The notes beneath the pieces were generated by a model. It ran no database searches and had not been told where the DNA came from. It worked only from the letters and a program-made list of their open reading frames with translations. From NCBI GenBank assembly GCA_947500555.1, contig CANMSE010000001.1, forward strand, positions 310,001-374,000: 64,000 nt of DNA, in the 5' to 3' direction. This document shows positions 45,023 through 54,377 of the stretch, in pieces (positions within the stretch are counted from its first letter, which is position 1; each line of letters starts with the position of its first letter). The position numbers were made by a program, and so were the translations under genes. Origin of the DNA: an uncultured Fulvivirga sp. (GTDB lineage Bacteria; Bacteroidota; Bacteroidia; Cytophagales; Cyclobacteriaceae).

Positions 45023-46243
45023 TTATGATGCTAAAGACTTGAGTGCTTCCTTAAAAATAGGATTGAGATTTTCAAGTCCCCTGTATTCTATACCAACAGC
45101 TCGGCAATGTGCTCTGAGTATATCACGATCAGTTTCAAAATAAGCCATAATCTTATCTATAGATTCTTTAACCTCTGATTTCGAAAAATCTTTAACTACT
45201 ACACCAACTCCCTTTTCCCTTGCATAAATATAATCTTCGGATACACCCTCTGTAATTAAAAAAGGCAACCCTGCTGTTAAATATTCTCCAACCTTAATGT
45301 TGGAAATAAATTTTTTTGAGGGGCCAGGAGGCACTGCTATCACTGCAAAATCAGCAGCGGAATAATAGTGATGGATTTCATTGTAGTCGGAATGTCTGAT
45401 GGAGTAATCATTTGGGCTAACAGAAGCACTATCAAATATTTCCTTAATTTCCTGATCTGAGTGCGGTGTGACAATTAAGAAGTGAAAATTTTCATCATGC
45501 TCATGCAAATATTTGAACATAAAGGCAACCTCTTCTCGGTAGTACAGGTCTCCAAATTTACCAGGATAAAACAATAATTTAGTCTTTTCGTCTATTCCCA
45601 AGGCTGCTCTTACCTTGGTGCGACTTGCCATTGAAAACTCAAACTTTGAACTATTGACAACGGAGGGTATCTTAAAAAAGTGAGCTTTTACCTGCCACTC
45701 CTCTTTAAGTCTAAAAGCCATAAATTTCGTTCCCGATGAGATGACAGAGGCTTTTTCTGCGGCTTTTCTTTCGAGAAAATGAGAAATTTTATACTGTAGG
45801 CTCTCTTTACGCCACATGCCATTGTCAATGGCATATTCACTATGTGGCTCGAATTGGTACAAGTATGTTTTATACCTTAGGATAACCTGAAAAATATAAA
45901 GAAAAGAGGCAGCCACAGATGCTAGAGAAACAAAATGCTTGTACCCCTTAAATCGCAATCCAGATACAGCGAAAAACCCTTGGATTACATCCGTCAGTTT
46001 GGACTTTACAGATGTTCCAGGACTCCAGTTCAAAGATTTCCATTTAAACCCTTTAGATTTCCAATAATCAACTAACGCTTGCTGATCTTTGGACATAGGA
46101 AATTTAGAATTCTCATAACTTATTAGATAAAATTCGTAATCTCCATATTCTATGAGCTCTGTAACGTATAACCAAAAATTAGATTGAATTAAGGGGTCGA
46201 ATAACCTGTTATAAAGGTAAATACCAATCTTTTTATTTTCCAT
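45023..46243 (-). CDS. Glycosyltransferase-like protein of the polysaccharide operon
   Basis: A 406-residue GT-B type protein. The N-half includes YLYNRLFDPLIQSN and a hydrophobic stretch around residues 105-125 that may touch the membrane. The C-half has TKLLFYPGKFGDLYYREE (about 227-244) and a donor site SADFAVIAVPPGPSKKFISNIKVGEYLTAGLPFLIT with the family's late Glu in VGEYL. It overlaps the gene behind it (46233) by 11 bp, so they are translated together. Sugar specificity unknown. Confidence 0.8.
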   Translation of the reverse strand: MENKKIGIYLYNRLFDPLIQSNFWLYVTELIEYGDYEFYLISYENSKFPMSKDQQALVDYWKSKGFKWKSLNWSPGTSVKSKLTDVIQGFFAVSGLRFKGYKHFVSLASVAASFLYIFQVILRYKTYLYQFEPHSEYAIDNGMWRKESLQYKISHFLERKAAEKASVISSGTKFMAFRLKEEWQVKAHFFKIPSVVNSSKFEFSMASRTKVRAALGIDEKTKLLFYPGKFGDLYYREEVAFMFKYLHEHDENFHFLIVTPHSDQEIKEIFDSASVSPNDYSIRHSDYNEIHHYYSAADFAVIAVPPGPSKKFISNIKVGEYLTAGLPFLITEGVSEDYIYAREKGVGVVVKDFSKSEVKESIDKIMAYFETDRDILRAHCRAVGIEYRGLENLNPIFKEALKSLAS

Positions 46244-47309
46244 TCTGCTCTATTATCATTTCCACCTTATCAATCTGTCTGGCATAAGTATTATTCAAAG
46301 CAATATTCCTTCTTTCTTTTTGATATTTTATTCTATTTAAAGAATCAATGTTATCCAGTGCTTTGGTAAAGCATTTAGGAAATGTTAAATTTTTATCGCT
46401 CATAAGCAACAAGTTGGAATTTTTAAGATGTTCAAATTCTAATGTCTTAGTGGCCACAATTAGTTTCCCCGACCCAAGGTATTCCATTAGCTTATGGGGA
46501 TTTGAAAGTTGACTCTCATATTCATCCGCCAAATAACAAAGTAATAAAATATCAGCCTTTATGTAATAACTATATAAATGTTCAGCTGGCACTATGCCGA
46601 TGTAGTGGACATTCTCTTTTTTAAAAATGGTGGATAGCTTTTCACATTTACCCATAAAAACGAAATCCACATTTTGATGGTTAGTGCTAATCAGATCCAT
46701 TGAAGCCCAGTCCAGATAAATTATATCCAAATTACCAGCATAAAGAACCTTGATTTTATTTTTACCAGGAAGTTTTATTTGACCCTCTCTATTGTTTAAG
46801 TCATTGTAACCGTGATTTACAAAAAAACTTTTTTTATTAACTCGTTTAAGCTTTTGCAAAATGGCTCTTGAATTAGCCAGGCAAATATCTGCTGTTTTTG
46901 CAGCCTGATCTAGTTGAAAGTTTTGATTTAAATCAACAATATGACTTATGTAAAAAGCTCGCTTTGATAACGCTTCAAAATCAAAAAAAACTGAATTATC
47001 GAACGACCAGATTATGTCAAAGTCGACATGGCAAGTAGACTGAATATCCTGTAATTTTTGTCTCATGAGATATTGTCTCAAAAACTTTGGATAAAATCTC
47101 ATCCCTGCATAAAAACCATCATAATGTACACTATAGACATTGGAATATTCAGTATTGTCATAACGAATTCTACCAGAAGTAGGAGGGTTAAGAAAATAGA
47201 CTCTATTATTCCGGTCTGCTAAATAAATGGCATAATGATGTTTTGAAACTTTAAGATGAGACCAGGGTTCCGGTGAGATTAATAATATGTTTTTATCATT
47301 GAGTTTCAA
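46233..47309 (-). CDS. Glycosyltransferase, GT-B family
   Basis: A 358-residue protein starting NILLISPEPWSHLKVSKHHYA, a common beginning of a GT family that makes teichuronic-acid-like or capsule sugars. The donor domain is marked by IKVLYAGNLDIIYLDW (about 187-202) and ADILLLCYLADEYESQLSNPHKLMEYLGSGKLIVAT in parts, with the late Glu in LMEYLGSGK typical of GT4. It follows the acyltransferase gene by 2 bp. It builds one linkage of the repeat unit on the cytoplasmic face. Which sugar is not decided. Confidence 0.85.
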   Translation of the reverse strand: MKLNDKNILLISPEPWSHLKVSKHHYAIYLADRNNRVYFLNPPTSGRIRYDNTEYSNVYSVHYDGFYAGMRFYPKFLRQYLMRQKLQDIQSTCHVDFDIIWSFDNSVFFDFEALSKRAFYISHIVDLNQNFQLDQAAKTADICLANSRAILQKLKRVNKKSFFVNHGYNDLNNREGQIKLPGKNKIKVLYAGNLDIIYLDWASMDLISTNHQNVDFVFMGKCEKLSTIFKKENVHYIGIVPAEHLYSYYIKADILLLCYLADEYESQLSNPHKLMEYLGSGKLIVATKTLEFEHLKNSNLLLMSDKNLTFPKCFTKALDNIDSLNRIKYQKERRNIALNNTYARQIDKVEMIIEQNGK

Positions 47310-47311
47310 CT

Positions 47312-47980
47312 TTATTTTATCTCGTCTAATTTGCCCAAAGACAAGTGTCCTTTAAATAAATGCTTGTTTTCCATTATTTTTTCAATATTCCAATTCCACC
47401 ACTCTATCTCTAGTAGTCTATCAATGATCTCTCTTTCAAATCTATATTTTATATGTTTGGCTGGGTTACCTGCTGATATCGAGTATGCCTCAATGTCTTT
47501 AGTAACAACTGAATTAGCTGCAATAATGGCTCCATTGCCAATACTGACTCCCGATAGAATACTTACTCCTGACCCAATCCAAACATCAGACCCCACTATT
47601 ATGGGGCCTTTAGTATCTGCCTCATTATCTGCCTCATTGAAAACATTCTTGTACATATAATAAGTAGTTAATTTTCGATAATCATGACCTTCCTGATAAA
47701 AAGATGTAAACCTTGCAATACTGCAAAAAGATCCTATACTTACTTTACCATAAACACCAATTCCAGGTCCCCATAAGGTGGTATTTCGACCGATGGTTAA
47801 GTTGCCCATGAGCTCAACTTCACGTATAATGCAGGAATTTTTGGTTTTAAGAATTCCATGCAAGCGTGACCCACTAATCGTAGTGCCAGTTCCAATATGG
47901 ATTTCTGCCGATCCCTCATTTAATCCAAGTAAAAAAGACTTTAATTTGGATATAGCAGATTTTATCAATCGCTTAATCAT
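47312..47980 (-). CDS. Hexapeptide-repeat acyltransferase (sugar O-acetyltransferase type)
   Basis: A 222-residue left-handed beta-helix protein. Repeats of the [LIV]-G-x4 kind run from about residue 30 to 175 (GTGTTISGSRLHG, IGRNTTLWGPGIGVYGKVSIGS, IGNGAIIAANSVVTKDI). The catalytic His is likely in YQEGHDY (about 97). The region SDVWIGSGVSILSGVSIG is typical of acetyl-CoA-dependent transferases such as the WbbJ/VatD type. It adds an acetyl group to a sugar of the polysaccharide. It overlaps the previous gene by 4 bp (47977-47980), in the middle of the operon. Confidence 0.9.
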   Translation of the reverse strand: MIKRLIKSAISKLKSFLLGLNEGSAEIHIGTGTTISGSRLHGILKTKNSCIIREVELMGNLTIGRNTTLWGPGIGVYGKVSIGSFCSIARFTSFYQEGHDYRKLTTYYMYKNVFNEADNEADTKGPIIVGSDVWIGSGVSILSGVSIGNGAIIAANSVVTKDIEAYSISAGNPAKHIKYRFEREIIDRLLEIEWWNWNIEKIMENKHLFKGHLSLGKLDEIK

Positions 47981-49416
47981 GCTACTATTTTCTTTATAAT
48001 ATTTCTAATTGTAGAAGTATCAAATTCTATCGACTCAGTGTCCAAATCACTTTTACTCAAACTATCCTCAATAGCAGTTCTAAGCTCAGAGTTATCGAAA
48101 AGTCCACCCGTAACGTTCTTCAAATGTCCGTAACGATTTTGTCCTTCTTCGGATATGACTATGCTTGGTTTACCATACTGTGAGGCTTCAATAACTACAC
48201 TCGACCATGAAGTTATGTGTAAATCACACTGGTACAATAGCAATGGTAGTGGTAACTCGGAAGCATATTTCAGGTTAGCTCTAGTAATTCCCTGAGACAT
48301 CAATTCGCTATCGATTCGATCTATATCGTTCATTTGCCTGGGGTGCAAACGTATATACCAATCATAGCTATCTTGGGTTTGTAGAATTACAAGCCTAAGC
48401 TGTTCCGTCAAAACATCAGCCTCTGGTAACAATGTGTATAGTATAACAGGGTTTTGATTTTTGATTTTTATTGCATGGAAATCAGGATACTTATCCAGTA
48501 TCCAACGCTCAGACTGCCAAATGCTTTGCCAAGGATTACCTGTAAGAATAGGTTGTACAGAAGGCAAATCTTTTGACCAACTTTTTATTTGATCATATGA
48601 GTCCGTATCCCATGTAGCAAAATAATTAGGTAGAGTATTTAAACCATCTCTCGGCACATTAAAAAATATATAAGGTGGATAGTCTTTCTGGTTTCCATGT
48701 TGGATTTCTATTACTGGTACATTGTATAGACGAGCTGCACAAATCATTGCAAAGTTTTGTGGTATATAATAACAACAAGTGAATACAAGCTTAGGTCTAT
48801 AGTACTTAAATACACACTTCCAAAAAGATAAATGCTGATCGATAATTATGCATAGATTTTTAATTTCCTCTTCTGACAATTGTCCTTCAAAATTAGCAAT
48901 TGGTTTTTCCTCAAAATAGTTTTTCAAACTGTCGTAGCCATTTAGCTCCAGTAGATCGTTCTTGAACGTGCTTCTAGAAGAAAATAATTTTATCAGCATT
49001 GGCACGTGAACAGTATTAAAAAAAGTTTTTAAGCTAAAATTTTCTTTTCGGTAGCTATGAACAAAATTAAAATCTGCGCCTTTATGAAATGGTTTTAAAT
49101 CTTTTTTAAAGCCCTCAAAATATTTATTTACTGAAATACCATTCATTCTAAACATGTGTTCGTCAAAGTTTAGAAACATCATTTTGGGCTTGATGAGTAA
49201 TATCCTGGCAATACTCAACAGGCTTGACATAATAACGCCTGAGTTAAGTAGAATTCGCACAAAAAAAGGAATCTTGTTCTTGATTGGCACCACATTTTTT
49301 GGTAGGAATCCTGTCTTTAAAACTGGCCATAAATGAATGTTCTTATACTTCCAGTTATATACTGGTAATTTTCCTTCCAATTCATTCAATATCTCAGATA
49401 GATGTTTAGAAAGCAC
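47977..49416 (-). CDS. Putative capsule-type glycosyltransferase (GT-B fold), family not assigned
   Basis: A 479-residue protein without TM segments, apart from a weak one near residue 60-75. The C-terminal half looks like a GT-B donor domain: IEIQHGNQKDYPPY (about 236-249), PILTGNPWQSIW, WYIRLHPRQMND and a late DLHITSWSSVVIEASQYGKPSIVI, which resemble the capsule polysaccharide synthesis proteins with H-G and E-A-x-x-x-G-x-P motifs (CDP-glycerol- or Kdo-transferase-like). The N-half is unlike anything I know. Overlaps its neighbours by 1 and 4 bp, so it is fully part of the operon. Role is inferred from fold and context. Confidence 0.72.
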   Translation of the reverse strand: MLSKHLSEILNELEGKLPVYNWKYKNIHLWPVLKTGFLPKNVVPIKNKIPFFVRILLNSGVIMSSLLSIARILLIKPKMMFLNFDEHMFRMNGISVNKYFEGFKKDLKPFHKGADFNFVHSYRKENFSLKTFFNTVHVPMLIKLFSSRSTFKNDLLELNGYDSLKNYFEEKPIANFEGQLSEEEIKNLCIIIDQHLSFWKCVFKYYRPKLVFTCCYYIPQNFAMICAARLYNVPVIEIQHGNQKDYPPYIFFNVPRDGLNTLPNYFATWDTDSYDQIKSWSKDLPSVQPILTGNPWQSIWQSERWILDKYPDFHAIKIKNQNPVILYTLLPEADVLTEQLRLVILQTQDSYDWYIRLHPRQMNDIDRIDSELMSQGITRANLKYASELPLPLLLYQCDLHITSWSSVVIEASQYGKPSIVISEEGQNRYGHLKNVTGGLFDNSELRTAIEDSLSKSDLDTESIEFDTSTIRNIIKKIVA

Positions 49417-50462
49417 TAGTTGGGATAGATTAAGTTCTTAATCTCTACATAAAGGTTTTCAAAGGCGTTTTTCGAAAACTGAATATATTCTTGGATTCTC
49501 ATTTTTTCTTCCTTGGTATAGTCGGGAATGGTGGCTGTTACTTTTCCATGAATATCAAGCATCACTCTTTTATCATCAAGTCCAATGTCTTTCAACAGAC
49601 CTTCGACTTTATGGGAATTTGAAACTACCGTTAGAAATTTATTTCTCTGCTGAATCGCAAAGCAAAGCGCATGGAATCTTGCTGTGATAATTCCATTAGC
49701 TTTTGAAACCTCGTCAATATAAGCCTTAGTGTTTTCAATTGTATGCTTTTTGTATAAAGTATTATTTAATTTATATTCTTTGTAAAACGTCTTTGGGCGT
49801 GTAACAAGTAGTTTCAAGGTCATTTTCGATGGAAATTTGATAAATCTTGTCGAATAGTGTGACCATAACTTGTCATTCGGATTTTTGCTAAGTATAGGTC
49901 TAAATTTAAAGCCTTCATTACTATCGGCAAAATTGAATAAACTCAGTGATAAACTTTGAAAAACGCTGTCTGTCACAAGACAGTGTTTTCTATCAGCTTT
50001 AATTGGCGCATAATTTTCAACATCGTAAAATGTAAAATCCGGAACCAACATTGCTTTTATACCAAGTTTATTTAATTCAGCTAAACTTAATGACTCTCTG
50101 ACTGTAATCAGATCGGCCTGTGCCAGATATTCCTTAAATTCAACAGGATTCGACTGATAGGTCATATTCAGAAGTAAAACAAGCTTGCCATATTTTTTTG
50201 CTTCCACTACTGCTTCCAGCAGGATGCGACCCCTTGTAGAGTTGTGATGTATAGTTCCTTCCGCATTAATAATTAAGATATCGGCTTCATCGAGCTTCTC
50301 ATTGAATGTTGAGTTATTCTTCCAAGTATTACCAACCGCATGTTTATAAATAATTGCAACACCCAAGGAGTTGAAAAAAATTGAGATATTGTCAACTACC
50401 TTATGGCAACCGTGATGATGGTTAACAGAAGTGTCATTCAAAAGTATAGCTGAAGTCTTCAT
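49416..50462 (-). CDS. Polysaccharide pyruvyl transferase family protein
   Basis: A 348-residue protein. It begins SAILLNDTSVNHHHGCHKVVDNI, the typical start of PF04230 proteins, then GTIHHNSTRGRILLEAVVEA (about 71-90), ADLITVRESLSLAELNKLGIKAML (about 125-148), and a late ITARFHALCFAIQQRNKFLTVVSNSHKVEGLL with the conserved RFH and K-x-x-x-L. The family transfers pyruvate from PEP onto a sugar as a ketal. It starts 4 bp inside the flippase gene's end, so the two are co-translated. Pyruvylation would give the polymer extra negative charge. Confidence 0.88.
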   Translation of the reverse strand: MKTSAILLNDTSVNHHHGCHKVVDNISIFFNSLGVAIIYKHAVGNTWKNNSTFNEKLDEADILIINAEGTIHHNSTRGRILLEAVVEAKKYGKLVLLLNMTYQSNPVEFKEYLAQADLITVRESLSLAELNKLGIKAMLVPDFTFYDVENYAPIKADRKHCLVTDSVFQSLSLSLFNFADSNEGFKFRPILSKNPNDKLWSHYSTRFIKFPSKMTLKLLVTRPKTFYKEYKLNNTLYKKHTIENTKAYIDEVSKANGIITARFHALCFAIQQRNKFLTVVSNSHKVEGLLKDIGLDDKRVMLDIHGKVTATIPDYTKEEKMRIQEYIQFSKNAFENLYVEIKNLIYPN

Positions 50463-51823
50463 AAAAAAAGATACTTAGTCAGGAGGGTTATTATTATACT
50501 TAACGAAACCAGCGCAATGTGTCGTACGACTCTAACTTCCACTAACCGAAAGGAAGATACAATCTGCATCCAACCAAATACGTACCTAACTAATCCATAT
50601 CCTGCAATAATCAAAAGAGCATCTTTAAGAAAGATCCCGGGTAAAGTAAAAACCAATATGAATATCAACTGGAAAGAATTGATCAACAACGCTTTTTTTT
50701 CTTTCTCATAAACCTGAAATAATGGCATCGCAAAGACTTGATACATTTGAACAATAGAATAAGCGGCAATAATTGAGGCCATTCTTCCTGCTTCCAGCCA
50801 GTTTGATCCAAAAATCACTGAAAATAAATCATCTGAAAAAAGTATGAGAATAACAAAGCATGGAAGTAAGAGAAGTGTAATCAGGGTAACACCCTTTCGA
50901 ATAAACTGTCGAATTTCCTCCTTATTTGACTTTGAATCACTGGTTTTTTTTAAGATCACTGAACTCATGGTATTCGCTATGAGAATAATTGGCAATCCTA
51001 TAATACTCATGCTCAGGCTAAAATTACCCAAGATACTTGCACCAAAATAAAAGGATAGAATAAATATTGGGGCTTGGTTCACAAGCATACTGATATACTT
51101 ATCAGGCAAAATGTACTTAGGATATGATTTCCACTGAAATAGAACCCTAATCGATTCTTTCTTTGATAATAGTCTTATTAATGATTTCCATTCCTTGATA
51201 ATATTATATCTAATGTTCAGGAAAATGGAAAGTACTTTGCCCGATAATTCACCCAAAACCAGTCCAAACACGGGTGCATAGAAATAGCCTAGTAAAAGGC
51301 TAACCAGTTTATTCATTATTTGATGGCTTACCCATACCTTTGAAATAAATAAAAACTTAGCTCTTCGAACATTCCATTTGGAAAAGAGCTGCGCATTTGC
51401 ATATATAAAGCCTCCAACTACTGTAAGTGTTATGAAGTAAGGTGCTCTGAGAAATTCATACAGCGAGTAACTATTATCGAGAAAATAAGTTAGTGATACT
51501 AAGCCAAGTAATAGAAGAGAGGTAAATATGAGGGATAGGAGAACGCATGATAGTAAAAGGTTATAAAATTCCCTTTCTTTTTTAATAATGACCAGTGCAT
51601 TATCATAAGAAAGACTACTCACCATACTAAAATTTAGAATAATGGCATTTATAAGTGAAAAGTACCCGTACGACTCAGGGTTGTATAACCTTGTTAGAAT
51701 AGGCGTTAGGAGAACGGCCATAATGGTTGTAAAAACCCTCGAAGAGAATAAATAACTGGAGTTTCGTAAAAACGAACCCTCTTGGTTAAAGCTTCGGTAT
51801 ATATCCTTTAAGGAAAATCCCAT
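50459..51823 (-). CDS. Oligosaccharide-lipid flippase (Wzx type)
   Basis: A 454-residue membrane protein with about 12 TM helices of the MOP/PST superfamily. FSSRVFTTIMAVLLTPILTRLYNPESYGYFSL (residues about 26-57, in pieces) is the standard Wzx start. APIFILSFYFGASILGNFSLSMSI (about 253-276) and TMSSVILKKTSD mark the middle. It would flip the lipid-linked repeat unit to the periplasm. First gene of the minus-strand operon 43788-51823, divergent from the epimerase gene across 168 bp. Confidence 0.92.
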   Translation of the reverse strand: MGFSLKDIYRSFNQEGSFLRNSSYLFSSRVFTTIMAVLLTPILTRLYNPESYGYFSLINAIILNFSMVSSLSYDNALVIIKKEREFYNLLLSCVLLSLIFTSLLLLGLVSLTYFLDNSYSLYEFLRAPYFITLTVVGGFIYANAQLFSKWNVRRAKFLFISKVWVSHQIMNKLVSLLLGYFYAPVFGLVLGELSGKVLSIFLNIRYNIIKEWKSLIRLLSKKESIRVLFQWKSYPKYILPDKYISMLVNQAPIFILSFYFGASILGNFSLSMSIIGLPIILIANTMSSVILKKTSDSKSNKEEIRQFIRKGVTLITLLLLPCFVILILFSDDLFSVIFGSNWLEAGRMASIIAAYSIVQMYQVFAMPLFQVYEKEKKALLINSFQLIFILVFTLPGIFLKDALLIIAGYGLVRYVFGWMQIVSSFRLVEVRVVRHIALVSLSIIITLLTKYLFL

Positions 51824-51955
51824 ATTATAATTGCAAGGTATTGAAACTGGATTTAGGTACTACTAAAAATGATGATAATGGGTTCTATCTAGGAATATAT
51901 GTTTACTTGTCAATTATGCGATCCTGTCCTATCTAAATAAACAGTAAAGTTTATC

Positions 51956-51963
51956 TAATTTTG
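51956..51963 (+). promoter_or_regulatory. Possible -7 box TAATTTTG before the epimerase gene
   Basis: TAATTTTG matches the Bacteroidota -7 consensus TAnnTTTG exactly, 28 bp before ATG 51992. No clear -33 TTTG element is visible at the expected distance, so support is weak. Confidence 0.3.
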
Positions 51964-51991
51964 ATTTTACAACTAGTATTAAATTACAAAT

Positions 51992-52921
51992 ATGAAAAAA
52001 ATACTTATAACAGGTGGTGCAGGGTTCATAGGTAGCAGTCTGGCCGAAGGCTTACTGAAAAAACCAGAATATTCCATAGTCTTGGTTGACAATCTCATCA
52101 CTGGTAACAAAAGCAATATTCCAGATCATCAGAATTGCAAGTTTATCAAATGTGATGTTAATGACTATCAGGACATTGCACCAATAATGACTTCATTCTC
52201 TTTCGACTATGTTTTTCACTACGCAGCACTTGTTGGAGTAAAAAGGACATTAGACAACCCCGTGAAAGTGTTAGATGATATTAATGGGATAAATAATCTT
52301 TTGAGTCTTTCAAAAAATACTGGCGTTGAGCGATTTTTCTTTTCATCTTCATCCGAAGTGTATGGCGAGCCCGTTGAATTGCCGCAAAATGAATTAACAA
52401 CACCTTTGAATTCTAGATTGCCATATGCGATTGTTAAAAATGTAGGTGAAGCCTATTGCCGCTCTTACCACAAAGAATATGGCTTGGATTATACTATATT
52501 ACGATTTTTCAATACTTATGGAGAAAAACAAAGTAAAGACTTTGTGATATCAAAATTCATTGACCAAGCGGTTAGGAATAAGGATATAACTATTTTTGGA
52601 GACGGGAGCCAAACACGTACTTTTTGCTATATTAATGACAATATTGAAGCTACCATCAATGCTTTGGAAAAACACCTTTTTATAAATGATGTATTAAACA
52701 TGGGTAATGATGTAATAGTAACCATAAAAGAACTTGCTCAAGTTATAATTCAAATCACAAAATCTAAATCAGAGATTGTTCATCTGCCTCCGTTGGAAGA
52801 AGGTGACATGACCAGACGTATGCCCGACAATACAAAAATGAAATCACTGTTAGATAGAAAACTATCCGATTTGGAAAGTGGTCTAAGTAAGGTTTTATCG
52901 GTTATGCCTCCAAACTATTAG
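51992..52921 (+). CDS. NAD-dependent sugar epimerase/dehydratase (extended SDR)
   Basis: A 309-residue enzyme with a Rossmann start (ITGGAGFIGSS, Gly 8, 11 and 14). The catalytic Ser/Tyr/Lys set is FFFSSSSEVYG and YAIVK (Tyr 145, Lys 149), and TILRFFNTYGE plus GDGSQTRTFCYINDNI are typical of UDP-sugar 4-epimerases and UDP-glucuronate decarboxylases. It makes a nucleotide sugar for the polysaccharide. It is the only plus-strand gene in the cluster. Its stop overlaps the UbiA-like gene by 4 bp. The exact product (Gal, Xyl or other) is open. Confidence 0.9.
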   Translation: MKKILITGGAGFIGSSLAEGLLKKPEYSIVLVDNLITGNKSNIPDHQNCKFIKCDVNDYQDIAPIMTSFSFDYVFHYAALVGVKRTLDNPVKVLDDINGINNLLSLSKNTGVERFFFSSSSEVYGEPVELPQNELTTPLNSRLPYAIVKNVGEAYCRSYHKEYGLDYTILRFFNTYGEKQSKDFVISKFIDQAVRNKDITIFGDGSQTRTFCYINDNIEATINALEKHLFINDVLNMGNDVIVTIKELAQVIIQITKSKSEIVHLPPLEEGDMTRRMPDNTKMKSLLDRKLSDLESGLSKVLSVMPPNY

Positions 52922-53688
52922 TGACTTATCTTGGACTTAACGCTCTCTATAAAATAATATACGACATTGAATAGTAAGAAATAGCATAGAATTAAGAGTG
53001 GCAAATTACTGTTATTTAACAATGCTATAATCACGTGAATAGGGATTAAAAGTAGATAATAGGCAAGCTTGAAAGATGGTGTCTTCCTTTCAGTGAAATT
53101 CAGTAAATTTTTACTATCCATATAGGTGAGCATTCTGAAAATACAATAGTTAAGGATTATAGGTAATAAAATATTTTTAAAATTATCTTCTGATAAAAAC
53201 ATAAATATTGGAGCGAAGAACCTATAGAAACTGAGATTTAAAAATGTGACTGTTTTAACGGCAGGAATGGTTATGGTATTATGAGCCAGGAATGAAATGA
53301 TTAATGTTATGTAAAAAGTATACCAAATTAAATCGAAGTGGAAACCAAGTATATAAGTACAAAGGCTAAAAACCAATAACCTAAAAAAAATGAAACTAAC
53401 AACTTCATAGCTCGCAAAATCCTCATTTATTCTAGGTCTGGGGTTCTTTTCAAACTTGGTAGAGTAAAAATCGTTAATGAAGTATCCAATTTCATATATT
53501 GAAATAAAGGCCAAATAGCTTAGAAGCAAGCCTTTAGCTAGTCCCGCAGTGGAATAGGTCTCTAGATAAACCAAGATCAAAAACGCTGGAATCCATTCAT
53601 AATAAGAATGAAAGATCAGATTCTTAAAAGAATTTAGTCTAGATTTTAAAAAATAGAAAAATGGAATAAAGATAATTAGCTTTCCCAT
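52918..53688 (-). CDS. UbiA-like polytopic membrane protein with altered Asp motif
   Basis: A 256-residue protein with about seven to nine TM helices. Residues 68-86 (YFINDFYSTKFEKNPRPR) align with the UbiA active-site motif N-D-x2-D-x3-D plus the RPR tail, but Ser 76 and Glu 80 stand where the second and third Asp should be. The second UbiA motif is only weakly present (TYMDSKN). It overlaps the HAD gene by 13 bp. In mycobacteria a UbiA-type enzyme makes polyprenyl-phosphoribose and a phosphatase follows, so this pair could be a distant analogue. The family call is moderate and the function uncertain. Confidence 0.6.
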   Translation of the reverse strand: MGKLIIFIPFFYFLKSRLNSFKNLIFHSYYEWIPAFLILVYLETYSTAGLAKGLLLSYLAFISIYEIGYFINDFYSTKFEKNPRPRINEDFASYEVVSFIFFRLLVFSLCTYILGFHFDLIWYTFYITLIISFLAHNTITIPAVKTVTFLNLSFYRFFAPIFMFLSEDNFKNILLPIILNYCIFRMLTYMDSKNLLNFTERKTPSFKLAYYLLLIPIHVIIALLNNSNLPLLILCYFLLFNVVYYFIESVKSKISH

Positions 53689-54377
53689 GACATGATAAAT
53701 GTTGCGTCTAAATCACCCCAAGCTAATTTTGACTTACTATTTTTTAGAACAACCAACCTTTCATCAGCTAATTCCAATAGTCTTCTGTCAGAATAATTAT
53801 CAGTAATTACTGTTACATGATTATTTTGAAGATAATTTTTTACAAAACTTTCTTTTCTTCCTATCAAATCTTTAGATAAGAAACCCGCAACCTTTCCGTG
53901 TTTATATGCTAAATGAGATGATAAATATTTTACCCCTAAGTGATCCGCAATGACCTGCACTACAGGGTCAATGCTACCCGAAACTAATAAAACTTCATTT
54001 AAAGTTTCGGATTTTACTTGGTGTAGCAAATCCTGTACTTTCTTTATCCTGAGTTCTGTCAATACTTCTTTATAAAACAGTTCAGCAGTGTTAACCAACT
54101 CGACTCGGGTGGTATTCCTTAGCATAAAAACAACTAACCTTCTGTGAAGATCCAATCGAGTAATTTTATTTGTAGCAACCAAAAACCAAAATAAGGGAGA
54201 CCATTTTTTTACTATGAGGTTATAACTCCAAATACGAAAATAACTTTTATTTTTTTTCAAGTGAAAATGAATAAAGTCAAAAGTAGTGTTGGAATCAAAA
54301 AGTGTATTACACACATCAAAAAGATATATTCTTTTCGGACTAGCTAGCACTGACTTGCTTGATGGTTTTGTCTTCAT
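53676..54377 (-). CDS. HAD-superfamily phosphatase-like protein (HAD-IB type) with Asp-to-Cys change
   Basis: A 233-residue cytoplasmic protein. Motif I reads FDVCNT (Asp 21, Cys 23) where most members have D-x-D; the nucleophile stays but the acid/base Asp is Cys. Motif II is LLVSGS, motif III the Lys of LIGRKESF, and motif IV TDNYSDRRLLELAD with both Asp. A helical cap at about 35-95 is of the SerB kind. I believe D-V-C-x-T variants recur in polysaccharide-linked HAD proteins, so the change may be functional. It overlaps both neighbours (38 bp and 13 bp), a sign of tight coupling to the UbiA-like gene. Confidence 0.78.
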   Translation of the reverse strand: MKTKPSSKSVLASPKRIYLFDVCNTLFDSNTTFDFIHFHLKKNKSYFRIWSYNLIVKKWSPLFWFLVATNKITRLDLHRRLVVFMLRNTTRVELVNTAELFYKEVLTELRIKKVQDLLHQVKSETLNEVLLVSGSIDPVVQVIADHLGVKYLSSHLAYKHGKVAGFLSKDLIGRKESFVKNYLQNNHVTVITDNYSDRRLLELADERLVVLKNSKSKLAWGDLDATFIMSWES

